DNA of 9,784 bases, taken from assembly GCA_020720565.1 (NCBI GenBank), contig DYOK01000098.1, positions 1-9,784 of the forward strand, written 5' to 3'. The translations under genes and the position numbers were made by a program. The notes below the pieces were generated by a model. The model was not told the DNA's origin. It saw nothing but the letters and a program-made list of their open reading frames with translations, and did no database searches. Source of the stretch: Acetofilamentum sp. (GTDB lineage Bacteria; Bacteroidota; Bacteroidia; Bacteroidales; JAFGXI01). This document shows, one piece after another, positions 1 through 7,923 of the stretch; the first letter of the stretch is position 1; each line of letters begins with the position of its first letter.

Positions 1-233
1 CTAGTTTATTATGTATCAGTGTTTTTAATCGATTTTTGCGCTTTTTGTTTGTCATAATAATGCTAGTTAGTTAAATATTTGCACTTTTGTAAATTCGAAT
101 CTAAACTTTGATAAACATATTTTTAAGTACTTAGATTAATTTAATGTCGTATTTAATCAAGTCAGATAACTGATAAACATCTAGTTACAAATATATTAAA
201 TAGGTCGAAGGCCTTAAATTTATTTTTTTTGAT
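1..233. other. AT-rich intergenic leader
   Basis: No convincing ORF or RNA gene. It contains a 10-bp direct repeat TGATAAACAT at 109-118 and 171-180, the motif copy at 198-216, and on the minus strand TATATTTG (195 to 188), which fits the TAnnTTTG -7 consensus and could serve a leftward gene outside the window. No good rightward TAnnTTTG box was found for the gene starting at 234. Confidence 0.5.
198..216 (-). promoter_or_regulatory. Repeated near-palindromic motif, copy 1
   Basis: On the minus strand it reads TAAGGCCTTCGACCTATTT, 18 of 19 identical to the copy at 9688-9706. The core is an inverted repeat GGYC-TTC-GACC. It ends 17 bp before the ATG at 234, so it lies in the leader or core promoter of the membrane glycosyltransferase-like gene. 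Function as an operator is inferred. Confidence 0.55.
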
Positions 234-2324
234 ATGATAGAAAAATGGCTTAGCTCAAAACTAAATGCATTTGTCCTCTTAATTTTGGTGTCGTTTGTGC
301 TGTATTTTAACACTTTGTCGCATCAATACGCCCTCGACGACGCTATAGTAATAACCGACAATAGTTTTGTAAAACAAGGATTCGACGGTATCGACGAAAT
401 ACTCACCACCGAATTATTTACGGGTTTTTTTGGTGTTAAAAAGAATTTGGTAGAAGGTGGTCGTTTTCGTCCACTATCACTCATCAGCTTCGCCATCGAA
501 TACGAATTGTTTGGGCTCAACCCTGCCATTAGTCATTTTCTCAATATTTTATTGTATGCCTTGACCGCCATCGTTTTGTATCAGTTAATGCTACTCATAC
601 TCAAGCAAAAAGTCATGGGCAATCCGCTGCATCTTGTGGCCATGTCTATCGCTATGCTTTGGCTAGTTCATCCGCTGCATACCGAAGTGGTGGCTAATAT
701 CAAAGGCCGAGACGAGATTTTTACATTGCTAGGGGCTTTGCTTAGTGTTAAATATTTGTGGCTATTTTTCGAAAAAAACAACAAATGGTACTATTTGGCT
801 TCGTTATTTGCATTTTTCCTTGCCCTTTTATCAAAAGAAATGGCCATCACTTTTGTGCTAATCATTCCATTAACATTCCACTTTTTTTCCAATATCGATA
901 CTAAAAAATGGCTTGTACCAATATTAGGTTTTGCTATACCCACCATCATTTTCTTGCTCATGCGTCAATCTATTATGGGGGAACCTGCTCAAACCGGAGC
1001 TTCGGTTCCACAAGAATTAATGAACGATTCATTTTTGGGCGCTACAATTAATCAAAAGTGGGCCACCATTATACTGACATTATCTTGGTATCTTAAATTA
1101 TTATGGATTCCCTATCCACTAACCTTCGACTACTACCCTTACCATGTGAGCCTGACCACATTTGCCAATCCATTGGTTATCGGGTCAATTATCATACATT
1201 TGGCATTGCTATTTTGGGCCATTAAAGGCTGGAAACGAAAATCAGTTTGGTCTTACGCCATTTTATTTTACGCCCTAAGCTTTTCAATTGTGTCGAATGT
1301 TTTGTTCCCTATCGGTACATTTATGAGCGAGCGTTTTATGTTTATGCCTTCGATAGGATGGGCCATTGGCCTGATATGGGCTTTACATTGGTTGATGTCT
1401 CAACCTAAAACTTGGGCAAAACCACTGACTTACATGCTTGTCATCTTGGTTATTTTACCTTTTGGAGCACAAACGGTGGCACGAAATCAAGCTTGGGCTA
1501 ACGATTACATGTTGTTTACAACCGATGTGCTCACCTCTAAAGGAAGTGCAAAAAGCAACACTTCGGCAGGAGGTAAGATGATCGAAGAAGTCGAAAAATT
1601 CGAGAAAGTATTACGTGAGAGTCCAAAAAACTTTAAGCTTATGGCCGAAACCATCGAAAGCTCAAATTTGAGAGACGCTGACAAACAAGCACTTTTAGAA
1701 GGTGGAATTAATGCCAATTTAAAATTAAAATTAGAGCAATTTAACCACCAGCATCTGGCACAAGCCTTAGCATATCTCGAAAAAGCCGTCGAGATTCATC
1801 CTACTTATGTCGATGCATTACTTTTACTTGGTAATGCCCATTACAAATACAATAAAAATTTTGACGGCACATGGCAAGCTTATGAGAAAATTCTGATTAA
1901 AAACCCCTCGCATAAACTGGTTGAACAAAATTGGACACTTATCTTAAGCGATAGTTTAGACATGAAGCAAAAGATTCAGTTTTACAAAAAGTACCTTAAA
2001 TACAATCCTCGGCATTTCGAAAGTTATTATCAAATTGGCAACATTTATGGCCGAGGTTTAAACCAACTCGACAGTGCCATTGTATATTTGGAATATGCCA
2101 AAGCGATCAACCCTAACAACAGCAAGGTTTTTAAAGACTTAGGCGTAGCATACGGCATGAGTAAAATGTACGAAAAAGCTTTGCCTGCCATGCAAAGAGC
2201 CTATGCTTTGGATCCAAACGATAAACAAATTGCACTTAATATTGGCGTTACTTATCAAATGATTGGGAAAATAGATAGTGCACAATATTATTTTAAATTG
2301 GGTGCTCCAACTCAAAATCCATAA
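234..2324 (+). CDS. Polytopic membrane protein with C-terminal TPRs, TMTC/DUF1736-like putative GT-C glycosyltransferase
   Basis: 696 residues. An N-terminal hydrophobic part (about residues 10-412, roughly ten or eleven membrane segments) is followed by a soluble part with TPR-like repeats (about 505-690; the clearest lie near 515-560 and 595-690). The first loop carries an acidic pair, YALDD (D35, D36), as expected for the catalytic or metal site of GT-C enzymes. HPLHTEVVANIKGRDE (146-161), YPLTFDYYP (294-302) and ERFMFMPSIG (366-375) resemble conserved motifs of the eukaryotic TMTC O-mannosyltransferases and their bacterial relatives. Family knowledge: such proteins move a sugar from a lipid-linked donor to a protein outside the cytoplasm. 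Transfer activity here is inferred; donor and acceptor are unknown. No Shine-Dalgarno sequence; the ATG follows a T-run and a copy of the repeated motif at 198-216. A 206-bp gap to the next gene suggests a separate transcript. It could also be a non-catalytic TPR membrane scaffold. Confidence 0.85.
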   Translation: MIEKWLSSKLNAFVLLILVSFVLYFNTLSHQYALDDAIVITDNSFVKQGFDGIDEILTTELFTGFFGVKKNLVEGGRFRPLSLISFAIEYELFGLNPAISHFLNILLYALTAIVLYQLMLLILKQKVMGNPLHLVAMSIAMLWLVHPLHTEVVANIKGRDEIFTLLGALLSVKYLWLFFEKNNKWYYLASLFAFFLALLSKEMAITFVLIIPLTFHFFSNIDTKKWLVPILGFAIPTIIFLLMRQSIMGEPAQTGASVPQELMNDSFLGATINQKWATIILTLSWYLKLLWIPYPLTFDYYPYHVSLTTFANPLVIGSIIIHLALLFWAIKGWKRKSVWSYAILFYALSFSIVSNVLFPIGTFMSERFMFMPSIGWAIGLIWALHWLMSQPKTWAKPLTYMLVILVILPFGAQTVARNQAWANDYMLFTTDVLTSKGSAKSNTSAGGKMIEEVEKFEKVLRESPKNFKLMAETIESSNLRDADKQALLEGGINANLKLKLEQFNHQHLAQALAYLEKAVEIHPTYVDALLLLGNAHYKYNKNFDGTWQAYEKILIKNPSHKLVEQNWTLILSDSLDMKQKIQFYKKYLKYNPRHFESYYQIGNIYGRGLNQLDSAIVYLEYAKAINPNNSKVFKDLGVAYGMSKMYEKALPAMQRAYALDPNDKQIALNIGVTYQMIGKIDSAQYYFKLGAPTQNP

Positions 2325-2494
2325 ACGTAAAATCAAAAACCTCTTGGTTTCCATTTACACAAATAGCTGAAAAAGAAAAACATATCGACACAATGATGGA
2401 ATGATTGGCAAAATTTTTGTAAAAGACCGCCGAATTTGATATTTTTTATCTATTTTGCTGAACTATTATTACTCACTTAACATTATTAGTCCCT

Positions 2495-2512
2495 ACTTGT
2501 TTAAAAGCAAGT
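2495..2512 (+). other. Small hairpin in the leader of the nine-TPR gene
   Basis: ACTTGTT and AGCAAGT can pair (one G-T wobble) around a TAAA loop, ending 18 bp before the ATG at 2531. No T-run follows, so it is not a terminator. It may be a leader structure or chance. Confidence 0.25.
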
Positions 2513-2530
2513 TACAAATTAACACAGTAT

Positions 2531-3583
2531 ATGAAAAAGTATTTAGTATTACTGGTCGGTATAGCGATAGGTTCGGTAGAATTATTCGCTCAGAAACCAG
2601 TCGACTCTACCTTAGTAGTTGTCGCCGGACAGGACGCTCAAATTGCCTATAACGAAGGTACAGAGCTCTTTAAACAAAAAGACTTCGAAGGAGCCATTCA
2701 CAAATTTACTGTAGCTTTGGGTTTCGACGCCAATTTTGCAAAAGCCTACTTAAACCGTGGTAGTGCTCAAATGGAAATGAAACACTACCAATTGGCCATC
2801 GAAGATTTAGATAAGGCGATATCATTGTCGCCAGATTTGGGTGAGCCCTATTACATAAAAGGACGTGTTCATCAATATCAAAACCAAAACGAAGAAGCAC
2901 TTGCCAGTTTTCTCAACGCAGAAACCAAAGGATATGTCGAGGCTAATTTATTCTACTTTATTGGCGTTTTGCAATTCCAAAAAGAACAGTACGACGAATC
3001 CATCAGCTACTTTACCAAAACCATCGAAAAAGACGGCAAACATGCCTTTGCATACAACGACCGAGGCAGTGCCAAACGAAAAAAAGAAGATTGGGCTGGT
3101 GCCATTCAAGACTACGAACGAGCCACCATGATCGACCCTCAATTGGCTCTAGCATACGACAATTTGTGTATTGCCAAATCAAAAAAAGAAGACTATCAAG
3201 GGGCCATTAGTGCTGCTAACATGGCCATCAAAGTGAAACCCGACTTCCATTTGGCCTATAACAATAGAGGAAGTGTTTATTATCAAATGGGCGAATATGC
3301 CAAAGCCATCGAAGATTTTAACAAATCGATTATGCTCAAAGAAGATTATGCCTTTGCTTACAATAATCTTGGTAATGCCAAACATAAAACCAAAGATTAC
3401 AAAGGCTCTGTCGAAGCTTATGACGTAGCCATTAAATTAGACCCTAACTATGGCATTGCTTATATGAACAGAGCAGCCTCAAAAGAAATGCTTCGCGACG
3501 AAAAAGGGGCTTGTGCCGACTGGCAAAAAGCAGTCGATTTAGGCGTTGAACAGGCCAAAAACTATACAGGCGGCTGTCATTAA
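2531..3583 (+). CDS. Exported protein of nine tandem TPR repeats
   Basis: 350 residues. A signal peptide (KK, a hydrophobic core, then FAQ near residue 21) predicts export to the periplasm. From residue 36 to 341 the chain is nine 34-residue TPR units in one uninterrupted register, with starts at 36, 70, 104, 138, 172, 206, 240, 274 and 308. Most show the usual A-x-A-Y-x-N-x-G, A-I-x-D/x-F and P-pattern positions. The last repeat departs to GACADW (327-332), and the protein ends TGGCH. C328 and C349 could form a disulfide capping the solenoid; this type of ending is common in exported TPR proteins of Bacteroidota. TPR solenoids bind peptides or other proteins, and no enzymatic motif is visible. 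It is 26 bp upstream of, and co-oriented with, the first PorE-like gene, so the two are probably co-transcribed and may share an envelope complex. The start is chosen for the signal peptide directly behind it. The precise partner is unknown. Confidence 0.9.
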   Translation: MKKYLVLLVGIAIGSVELFAQKPVDSTLVVVAGQDAQIAYNEGTELFKQKDFEGAIHKFTVALGFDANFAKAYLNRGSAQMEMKHYQLAIEDLDKAISLSPDLGEPYYIKGRVHQYQNQNEEALASFLNAETKGYVEANLFYFIGVLQFQKEQYDESISYFTKTIEKDGKHAFAYNDRGSAKRKKEDWAGAIQDYERATMIDPQLALAYDNLCIAKSKKEDYQGAISAANMAIKVKPDFHLAYNNRGSVYYQMGEYAKAIEDFNKSIMLKEDYAFAYNNLGNAKHKTKDYKGSVEAYDVAIKLDPNYGIAYMNRAASKEMLRDEKGACADWQKAVDLGVEQAKNYTGGCH

Positions 3584-3609
3584 TACAAACTAATTTAAGA
3601 TCGATACAA

Positions 3610-5682
3610 ATGAAAACAATCCTATATACATTATTGATATTGATGAGCTTGCAAACCGTATGGGCACAGCAAGACCTCGCTTTCGAAAAGAAAAACTTTC
3701 CCAACGACAAAGAAGGGTACAAATTAGCCATGGACAACCTTAAAGAAGGTAACGAACTATACGAATTGGCCAATTATGGTGGTTATATGCGAGCCGTTGA
3801 GTTTTTTTTACTGGCTAATCAATTTAACCCCAACAATGCTGATCTAAACTATAAAATTGGCGTTTGCTATTTAAAATCTACTCAAAGAGAAAAATCTCTA
3901 GAATTTTCCCAAAAAGCGGTTAAACTAAACGCCTTTGTAGCACCGGATATCCATTACAATCTTGCCCAAGGCCTGCATCTAAATAACAAATTTGACGAAG
4001 CAATTGCAGAATACAACACCTACAAGCGCCAATTATCGCCAAAAGATTTGTCGGAAAAAAGCAAAGTTTTAAGCAAAAAAATAGAAGAATGCGAAATTGG
4101 CAAAAAACTAGTGGTCAATCCTATTCGCGTATTTATCGACAATGTGGGCGAAAGCATCAATGGCCCTTACCCCGATTATAGTCCGCTCATAACAGCCGAC
4201 GAATCGATGGTTATTTACACTTCACGTCGCGAAGGCACGACAGGCGGCGAGCGCTCGGAGCTCGATGGTAATTTTAACGAAGATATTTATATCGCATACC
4301 GCAATGCATCGGGCAACTGGGACATCGCCAAAAACATGGGCAAGCCGCTCAATACCAGCGATAACGACGCCACAATTGGTTTATCAAGCGATGGTTCAAA
4401 ACTATTTACATTCCAAGGCAAAAGCGACGGAGGTAACATCTTAGTTGCCGAACTAGAAGGAACCGAGTGGACCACCCCACGCGATCGTGAAATGGGCAAT
4501 ATTAACTCCGACGGACACGAATCGGCTGCTAGTTTCTCATTTGATGGCAAAACCATGTATTTTGTGACCGATAATCCAGAAAACAATTTGGGTTTACATG
4601 ATATCTTTATTTCATACTGGGACGAGAAAAAGCAACGATGGGGCGAACCTCAAAACTTGAGCAACACCATCAACAGCGAGTATGACGAACGCGACGTGTT
4701 TATGCATCCCGACGGCCGTACCTTATTTTTTAACTCCAACGGTAAAGGATCAATGGGTGGATTCGACATCTTTAAAACACAATTGCAAGACAACGGTCTA
4801 TGGAGCGAACCCGAGAACTTAGGTTATCCCATAAACACTGCTGGAGATGACCGTTTCTTTGTAATGAGTGGCTCTGGTAAGCACGGATATTATGCATCTG
4901 ACAAAGAAGGTGGTTTTGGAAGCCACGATATTTATATGATCACGTTTTTAGGACCAGAAAAACCATTGGTTCAAAGTAACGACAATATCCTGATTGCCAG
5001 TATTGCCAACCCCATTTCAGAAACTTTTATGGAAGAGTCGGTAGCCGTACAAACCATGCGCTTAACCATTTTAAAAGGTACCGTGCTCGATGCATTCACC
5101 AAAGAACCTGTAGAAGCCGAAATTGAGATTGTCGATAACGAGAAAAACGAAGTCATTTCGATTCAAAAATCAAATAAAAGTTCTGGTAAATATTTAGTTT
5201 CGCTTCCATCGGGTAAAAACTATGGCATTGCTGTTAAATCCGAAGGTTACTTATTCCACTCCGAAAACTTCGATATTCCAACAGCAACCAATTACCAAGA
5301 AATATATAAAGACATTATGTTGAGCAAAATGGCTGTAGGTACCAAGATTGTACTTAAAAATATCTTCTTCGATTACGCCAAAGCTACCCTTCGCTCCACA
5401 TCTTTCCCCGAATTGGACAGACTTTACGAATTGCTCACCCAATTCCCCAATATGCGAGTCGAGATTTCTGGACATACCGATAATCAAGGTTCAAGAGTGA
5501 CCAACGAAAAGCTTTCAGGTAATAGAGCTAAGGCTGTGGTTGACTATCTGATTAAAAAAGGTATACCTGCTAGTCGCTTAGAATCAAAAGGATATGCGTT
5601 CGATCAGCCAATTGCACCAAACGATACCGAAGATGGTCGTCAGCAAAACAGAAGGGTAGAGTTTAAAGTATTGAGTAACTAA
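3610..5682 (+). CDS. OmpA-family protein of PorE-like architecture (TPR, five-bladed propeller, CRD-like, OmpA C-terminal domain)
   Basis: 690 residues. Signal peptide 1-19/20 (VWAQQ), with no lipobox Cys. Domains in order: TPR region (about 40-150); PD40/WD40-like repeats, five visible blades (about 189-448, with blocks such as DATIGLSSDG and NTAGDDRFF); a carboxypeptidase-regulatory-like beta domain (about 486-575); and an OmpA C-terminal peptidoglycan-binding domain (about 583-690). In the last, GHTD (621-624) and R639 supply the Asp and Arg, 15 residues apart, known from OmpA of Acinetobacter baumannii to hold diaminopimelate; NRRVEF (680-685) is the usual closing motif. PorE of Porphyromonas gingivalis, a type IX secretion component, has this domain order. 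A role as a peptidoglycan anchor of an outer-membrane machine is therefore likely, but many Bacteroidota encode several such paralogues, so I do not assign porE. It forms an operon with the TPR gene 26 bp upstream and is paralogous to the next gene. Confidence 0.92.
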   Translation: MKTILYTLLILMSLQTVWAQQDLAFEKKNFPNDKEGYKLAMDNLKEGNELYELANYGGYMRAVEFFLLANQFNPNNADLNYKIGVCYLKSTQREKSLEFSQKAVKLNAFVAPDIHYNLAQGLHLNNKFDEAIAEYNTYKRQLSPKDLSEKSKVLSKKIEECEIGKKLVVNPIRVFIDNVGESINGPYPDYSPLITADESMVIYTSRREGTTGGERSELDGNFNEDIYIAYRNASGNWDIAKNMGKPLNTSDNDATIGLSSDGSKLFTFQGKSDGGNILVAELEGTEWTTPRDREMGNINSDGHESAASFSFDGKTMYFVTDNPENNLGLHDIFISYWDEKKQRWGEPQNLSNTINSEYDERDVFMHPDGRTLFFNSNGKGSMGGFDIFKTQLQDNGLWSEPENLGYPINTAGDDRFFVMSGSGKHGYYASDKEGGFGSHDIYMITFLGPEKPLVQSNDNILIASIANPISETFMEESVAVQTMRLTILKGTVLDAFTKEPVEAEIEIVDNEKNEVISIQKSNKSSGKYLVSLPSGKNYGIAVKSEGYLFHSENFDIPTATNYQEIYKDIMLSKMAVGTKIVLKNIFFDYAKATLRSTSFPELDRLYELLTQFPNMRVEISGHTDNQGSRVTNEKLSGNRAKAVVDYLIKKGIPASRLESKGYAFDQPIAPNDTEDGRQQNRRVEFKVLSN

Positions 5683-5742
5683 CAATTAACTCCAATTTTA
5701 ACCTAAAATTCTCTTTGAGTATGAGTTAGTTCACTCACCTTA

Positions 5743-5761
5743 AAATAAGTCAAAGACCTTA
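5743..5761 (-). promoter_or_regulatory. Repeated near-palindromic motif, copy 2
   Basis: On the minus strand it reads TAAGGTCTTTGACTTATTT, 17 of 19 identical to the copy at 9688-9706. It lies 60 bp after the stop of the first OmpA gene and upstream of its terminator, so it would be in that transcript's 3' end as well as 85 bp ahead of the second OmpA gene. Confidence 0.5.
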
Positions 5762-5785
5762 ATTTAACGTAAGTATCAAAAAATC

Positions 5786-5820
5786 AGTCTGCAATAAGTA
5801 AATATTGCAGGCTTTTTTTT
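5786..5820 (+). terminator. Rho-independent terminator after the TPR-OmpA operon
   Basis: CTGCAATA (5789-5796) and TATTGCAG (5803-5810) form a perfect 8-bp stem around AGTAAA. It extends by AGT/GCT (5786-5788 with 5811-5813, one wobble) and is followed by T8 (5813-5820). It lies about 100 bp beyond the stop at 5682. An A-run ahead of the stem gives weak terminator potential on the other strand. Confidence 0.85.
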
Positions 5821-5827
5821 ATATTTG
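5820..5827 (+). promoter_or_regulatory. Putative -7 element of the second OmpA gene
   Basis: TATATTTG matches the Bacteroidota sigma-ABfr -7 consensus TAnnTTTG exactly. It begins at the last T of the terminator tract, 19 bp before the ATG at 5847, which would leave a very short leader. No well-spaced TTG is seen for the -33 box, so the call is moderate. Confidence 0.45.
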
Positions 5828-5846
5828 TTTTTTTAAAAAAATTGCG

Positions 5847-7811
5847 ATGAAAACAACCCAAATACTGACATTCGCTTTACTTTTATTTTCGTTAACTGCT
5901 TATAATCAAGTTAATAAAGCCATAAAAGTCGAAAACTTTTCTTCTAAAGAAGATTTTGAGATTGCTCAAAATTATTACTTTCAAGCAAATGATTATTACG
6001 ATGATGGCATCGAATGGTACGATAAAGCCCTCGAAAATTACAAAAAAGTTCATGAACTGATTCAAGACAACGCCGAACTCAATTATAAAATGGGCGTTTG
6101 TTATTACTATGCCAACGATCATTTTCATGCACTCGAACATTACAATAAAGCTTACCAATTAGACCCCAAAGTTGACGAGCTATTGATGTACAGAATTGCC
6201 GAAGCTTTCCAGTTTAAACTACAATTTGAAGAGGCGATTAAACACTATCAGAAATTTATCGATACTGTAGAAGGTACTGATGCACCAACATGGAAAGACA
6301 AAGCCACGCGCAAAATTGAAGAATGCGAAAACGGCAAAGAATTAATCAAAAACTTTGTCGGTGGTTTGGTGGTTAATCTTAAAAAGGTGAATAGTAAATA
6401 TATGGATCATAGCCCATTGGTAAGTGCCGACGATAAAACCATGTTCTTTACCTCTCGCAGACCTACCAGCATACCCGAAGATGTCGACCCTCAAGGTCGT
6501 TCTTACGAAGATGTCTATATTGCTACTAAAGACGAGAATGGAAACTGGCAAGATGCGGTTAACATTGGCGATCCTATCAATACACGAAACCACGATGCCA
6601 CAATTGGTTTGTCGGCAGATGGTAAAACACTCTACATATACGACGGTAAACATAATAACGGCGACATCTTGATAAGCAAACTTGAAGGCGATAAATGGAC
6701 TACTCCCGTAGCATTACCAGATCCCATCAACACAAAGTATCAAGAAAATGCCATTAGTTTTACACCCGATAATAAATGGGCTTATTTTGTAAGTAATCGT
6801 CCTGGTGGTGTAGGCCAAAAAGACATTTGGCGTGCCGAATCGGATGGCAAAGGCGGATTTAAAAACGCTAAAGCTTTGTCGAATACTATCAATACAAAAT
6901 TTAACGAGCAAGCCGTCTTCATTTCTTCAGACGGAAAAACCATGTATTTTAGCTCCGAAGGTCACAAAACCATGGGGGGGTTCGATATATTTAAAAGTGC
7001 CTTGAATGCTTCTGGCGAATGGGATGAACCACAAAACATTGGTTATCCTGTTAATACTGCAGGTGACGATGTGTTTTTTGTAACTTCGTCCGATGGAACA
7101 CGTGCCTATTTCTCTTCTCAAAAATTGAATTCTTTAGGCGAACAAGATGTTTACATGTATGTATTTGCCGAATCGGATCAAGACGAAGAAGCCGAAAATA
7201 TTGTGATTCGCGGAAATGTCAAAGATGAAAAAACAGGGAAGTCTTTACCTGCCGTTTTAACTTTTACCGATACCAAAACCAACGAAGTTATTAAAGTTAA
7301 ATCTGACCCACAAACTGGCGAATTCTTAGCATCTGTTCCAAAAGGTAAAAATTACGCCCTCAACATTACTTCGAATGGATACACCATGTTGTCGGAAAGC
7401 ATTAACCCTAACGATAATCAAAACAAAAACTTTGTACTCAATTTGGACATGAACCAAAATAGTGAATGTAAACCTATCGAGTTGCAAAATGTTTGGTTTG
7501 GTTTCGACAAAATTGAACTTTTACCAGAATCGCATGGCGAACTGAATCAATTGGCCGAGTTCTTAAAAGGTTGCGACAATTATATGGTCGAAATTGGTGG
7601 TTACGCATCGAGCGATGGCGATTATAAATATAACGTTAAATTGTCGAAACGCAGAGCCGAAGCCGTTGCCGCTTACTTATACACCAAAGGTGTTAATCAA
7701 GCATCGGTTAAAACAGTCGGTTATGGACCTGAAAACCCAATTGGGAACAACAAAACAAAAGCTGGCCGGTTAAAAAACAGAAGGGTTGAATTTAAGTTAA
7801 TCAACAAATAA
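5847..7811 (+). CDS. Second OmpA-family protein of PorE-like architecture, paralogue of the preceding gene
   Basis: 654 residues from the ATG at 5847. This start puts a clean signal peptide (MKTTQILTFALLLFSLTAYN, cleavage near 20-22) at the N-terminus; the in-frame TTG at 5805 lies inside the terminator stem and is unlikely. Domains: TPR region (about 40-150), propeller repeats (about 188-440), CRD-like domain (about 452-535) and OmpA C-terminal domain (about 546-654). It aligns collinearly with the upstream gene, sharing for example LNYK-GVCY, KIEEC, SPLVSAD, DATIGLS, KTMYF and GYPVNTAGDD. The OmpA domain differs: the loop reads GGYASSDG, so S588 stands where the diaminopimelate-binding Asp should be, while R603 and NRRVEF (644-649) are kept. 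C541 and C576 flank the start of this domain and may pair. A peptidoglycan-linked envelope role is likely by family; ligand preference may differ from its neighbour. A short G7 run (6974-6980) encodes part of MGGF, and the frame is intact. Confidence 0.92.
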   Translation: MKTTQILTFALLLFSLTAYNQVNKAIKVENFSSKEDFEIAQNYYFQANDYYDDGIEWYDKALENYKKVHELIQDNAELNYKMGVCYYYANDHFHALEHYNKAYQLDPKVDELLMYRIAEAFQFKLQFEEAIKHYQKFIDTVEGTDAPTWKDKATRKIEECENGKELIKNFVGGLVVNLKKVNSKYMDHSPLVSADDKTMFFTSRRPTSIPEDVDPQGRSYEDVYIATKDENGNWQDAVNIGDPINTRNHDATIGLSADGKTLYIYDGKHNNGDILISKLEGDKWTTPVALPDPINTKYQENAISFTPDNKWAYFVSNRPGGVGQKDIWRAESDGKGGFKNAKALSNTINTKFNEQAVFISSDGKTMYFSSEGHKTMGGFDIFKSALNASGEWDEPQNIGYPVNTAGDDVFFVTSSDGTRAYFSSQKLNSLGEQDVYMYVFAESDQDEEAENIVIRGNVKDEKTGKSLPAVLTFTDTKTNEVIKVKSDPQTGEFLASVPKGKNYALNITSNGYTMLSESINPNDNQNKNFVLNLDMNQNSECKPIELQNVWFGFDKIELLPESHGELNQLAEFLKGCDNYMVEIGGYASSDGDYKYNVKLSKRRAEAVAAYLYTKGVNQASVKTVGYGPENPIGNNKTKAGRLKNRRVEFKLINK

Positions 7812-7826
7812 GGTCATCGACCATTT
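7809..7826 (+). promoter_or_regulatory. Repeated motif, degenerate copy 4 overlapping a stop codon
   Basis: TAAGGTCATCGACCATTT matches the consensus except for one substitution in the spacer and one missing T after GACC. The GGTC-N3-GACC dyad is intact. The TAA is the stop codon of the second OmpA gene. With part of the match inside coding sequence, this copy could be chance. Confidence 0.3.
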
Positions 7827-7923
7827 TGTAAGTTTAGTAACTACCTGTAAATTCAAATTATACGATCCAAAAATTTATTTTGTGTTTGGATTTCAAAAAA
7901 TTGACTGTAGTTGTTACGGTAAT

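Noticed and set aside
109..180. TGATAAACAT direct repeat as an operator pair or iteron
   Set aside because: Only two 10-bp AT-rich copies, 62 bp apart, without other origin or operator features.
2337..2350. AAACC-TCTT-GGTTT hairpin after the membrane glycosyltransferase-like gene as a terminator
   Set aside because: Only 5 bp of stem and a T-run of three; too weak to call.
3444..3773. 109-codon minus-strand ORF, and other antisense ORFs across the OmpA and TPR genes
   Set aside because: They lie opposite well-supported genes, have compositions expected of shadow frames, and show no domain or leader features.
5722..5737. TGAGT-TAGTTC-ACTCA inverted repeat after the first OmpA gene
   Set aside because: A 5-bp stem with no T-run and no recurrence elsewhere; likely chance in this intergenic DNA.
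5805..5846. Upstream in-frame TTG start adding 14 residues to the second OmpA gene
   Set aside because: The TTG is inside the terminator stem, and the extension would put KK and a short hydrophobic run ahead of a good signal peptide starting at 5847.
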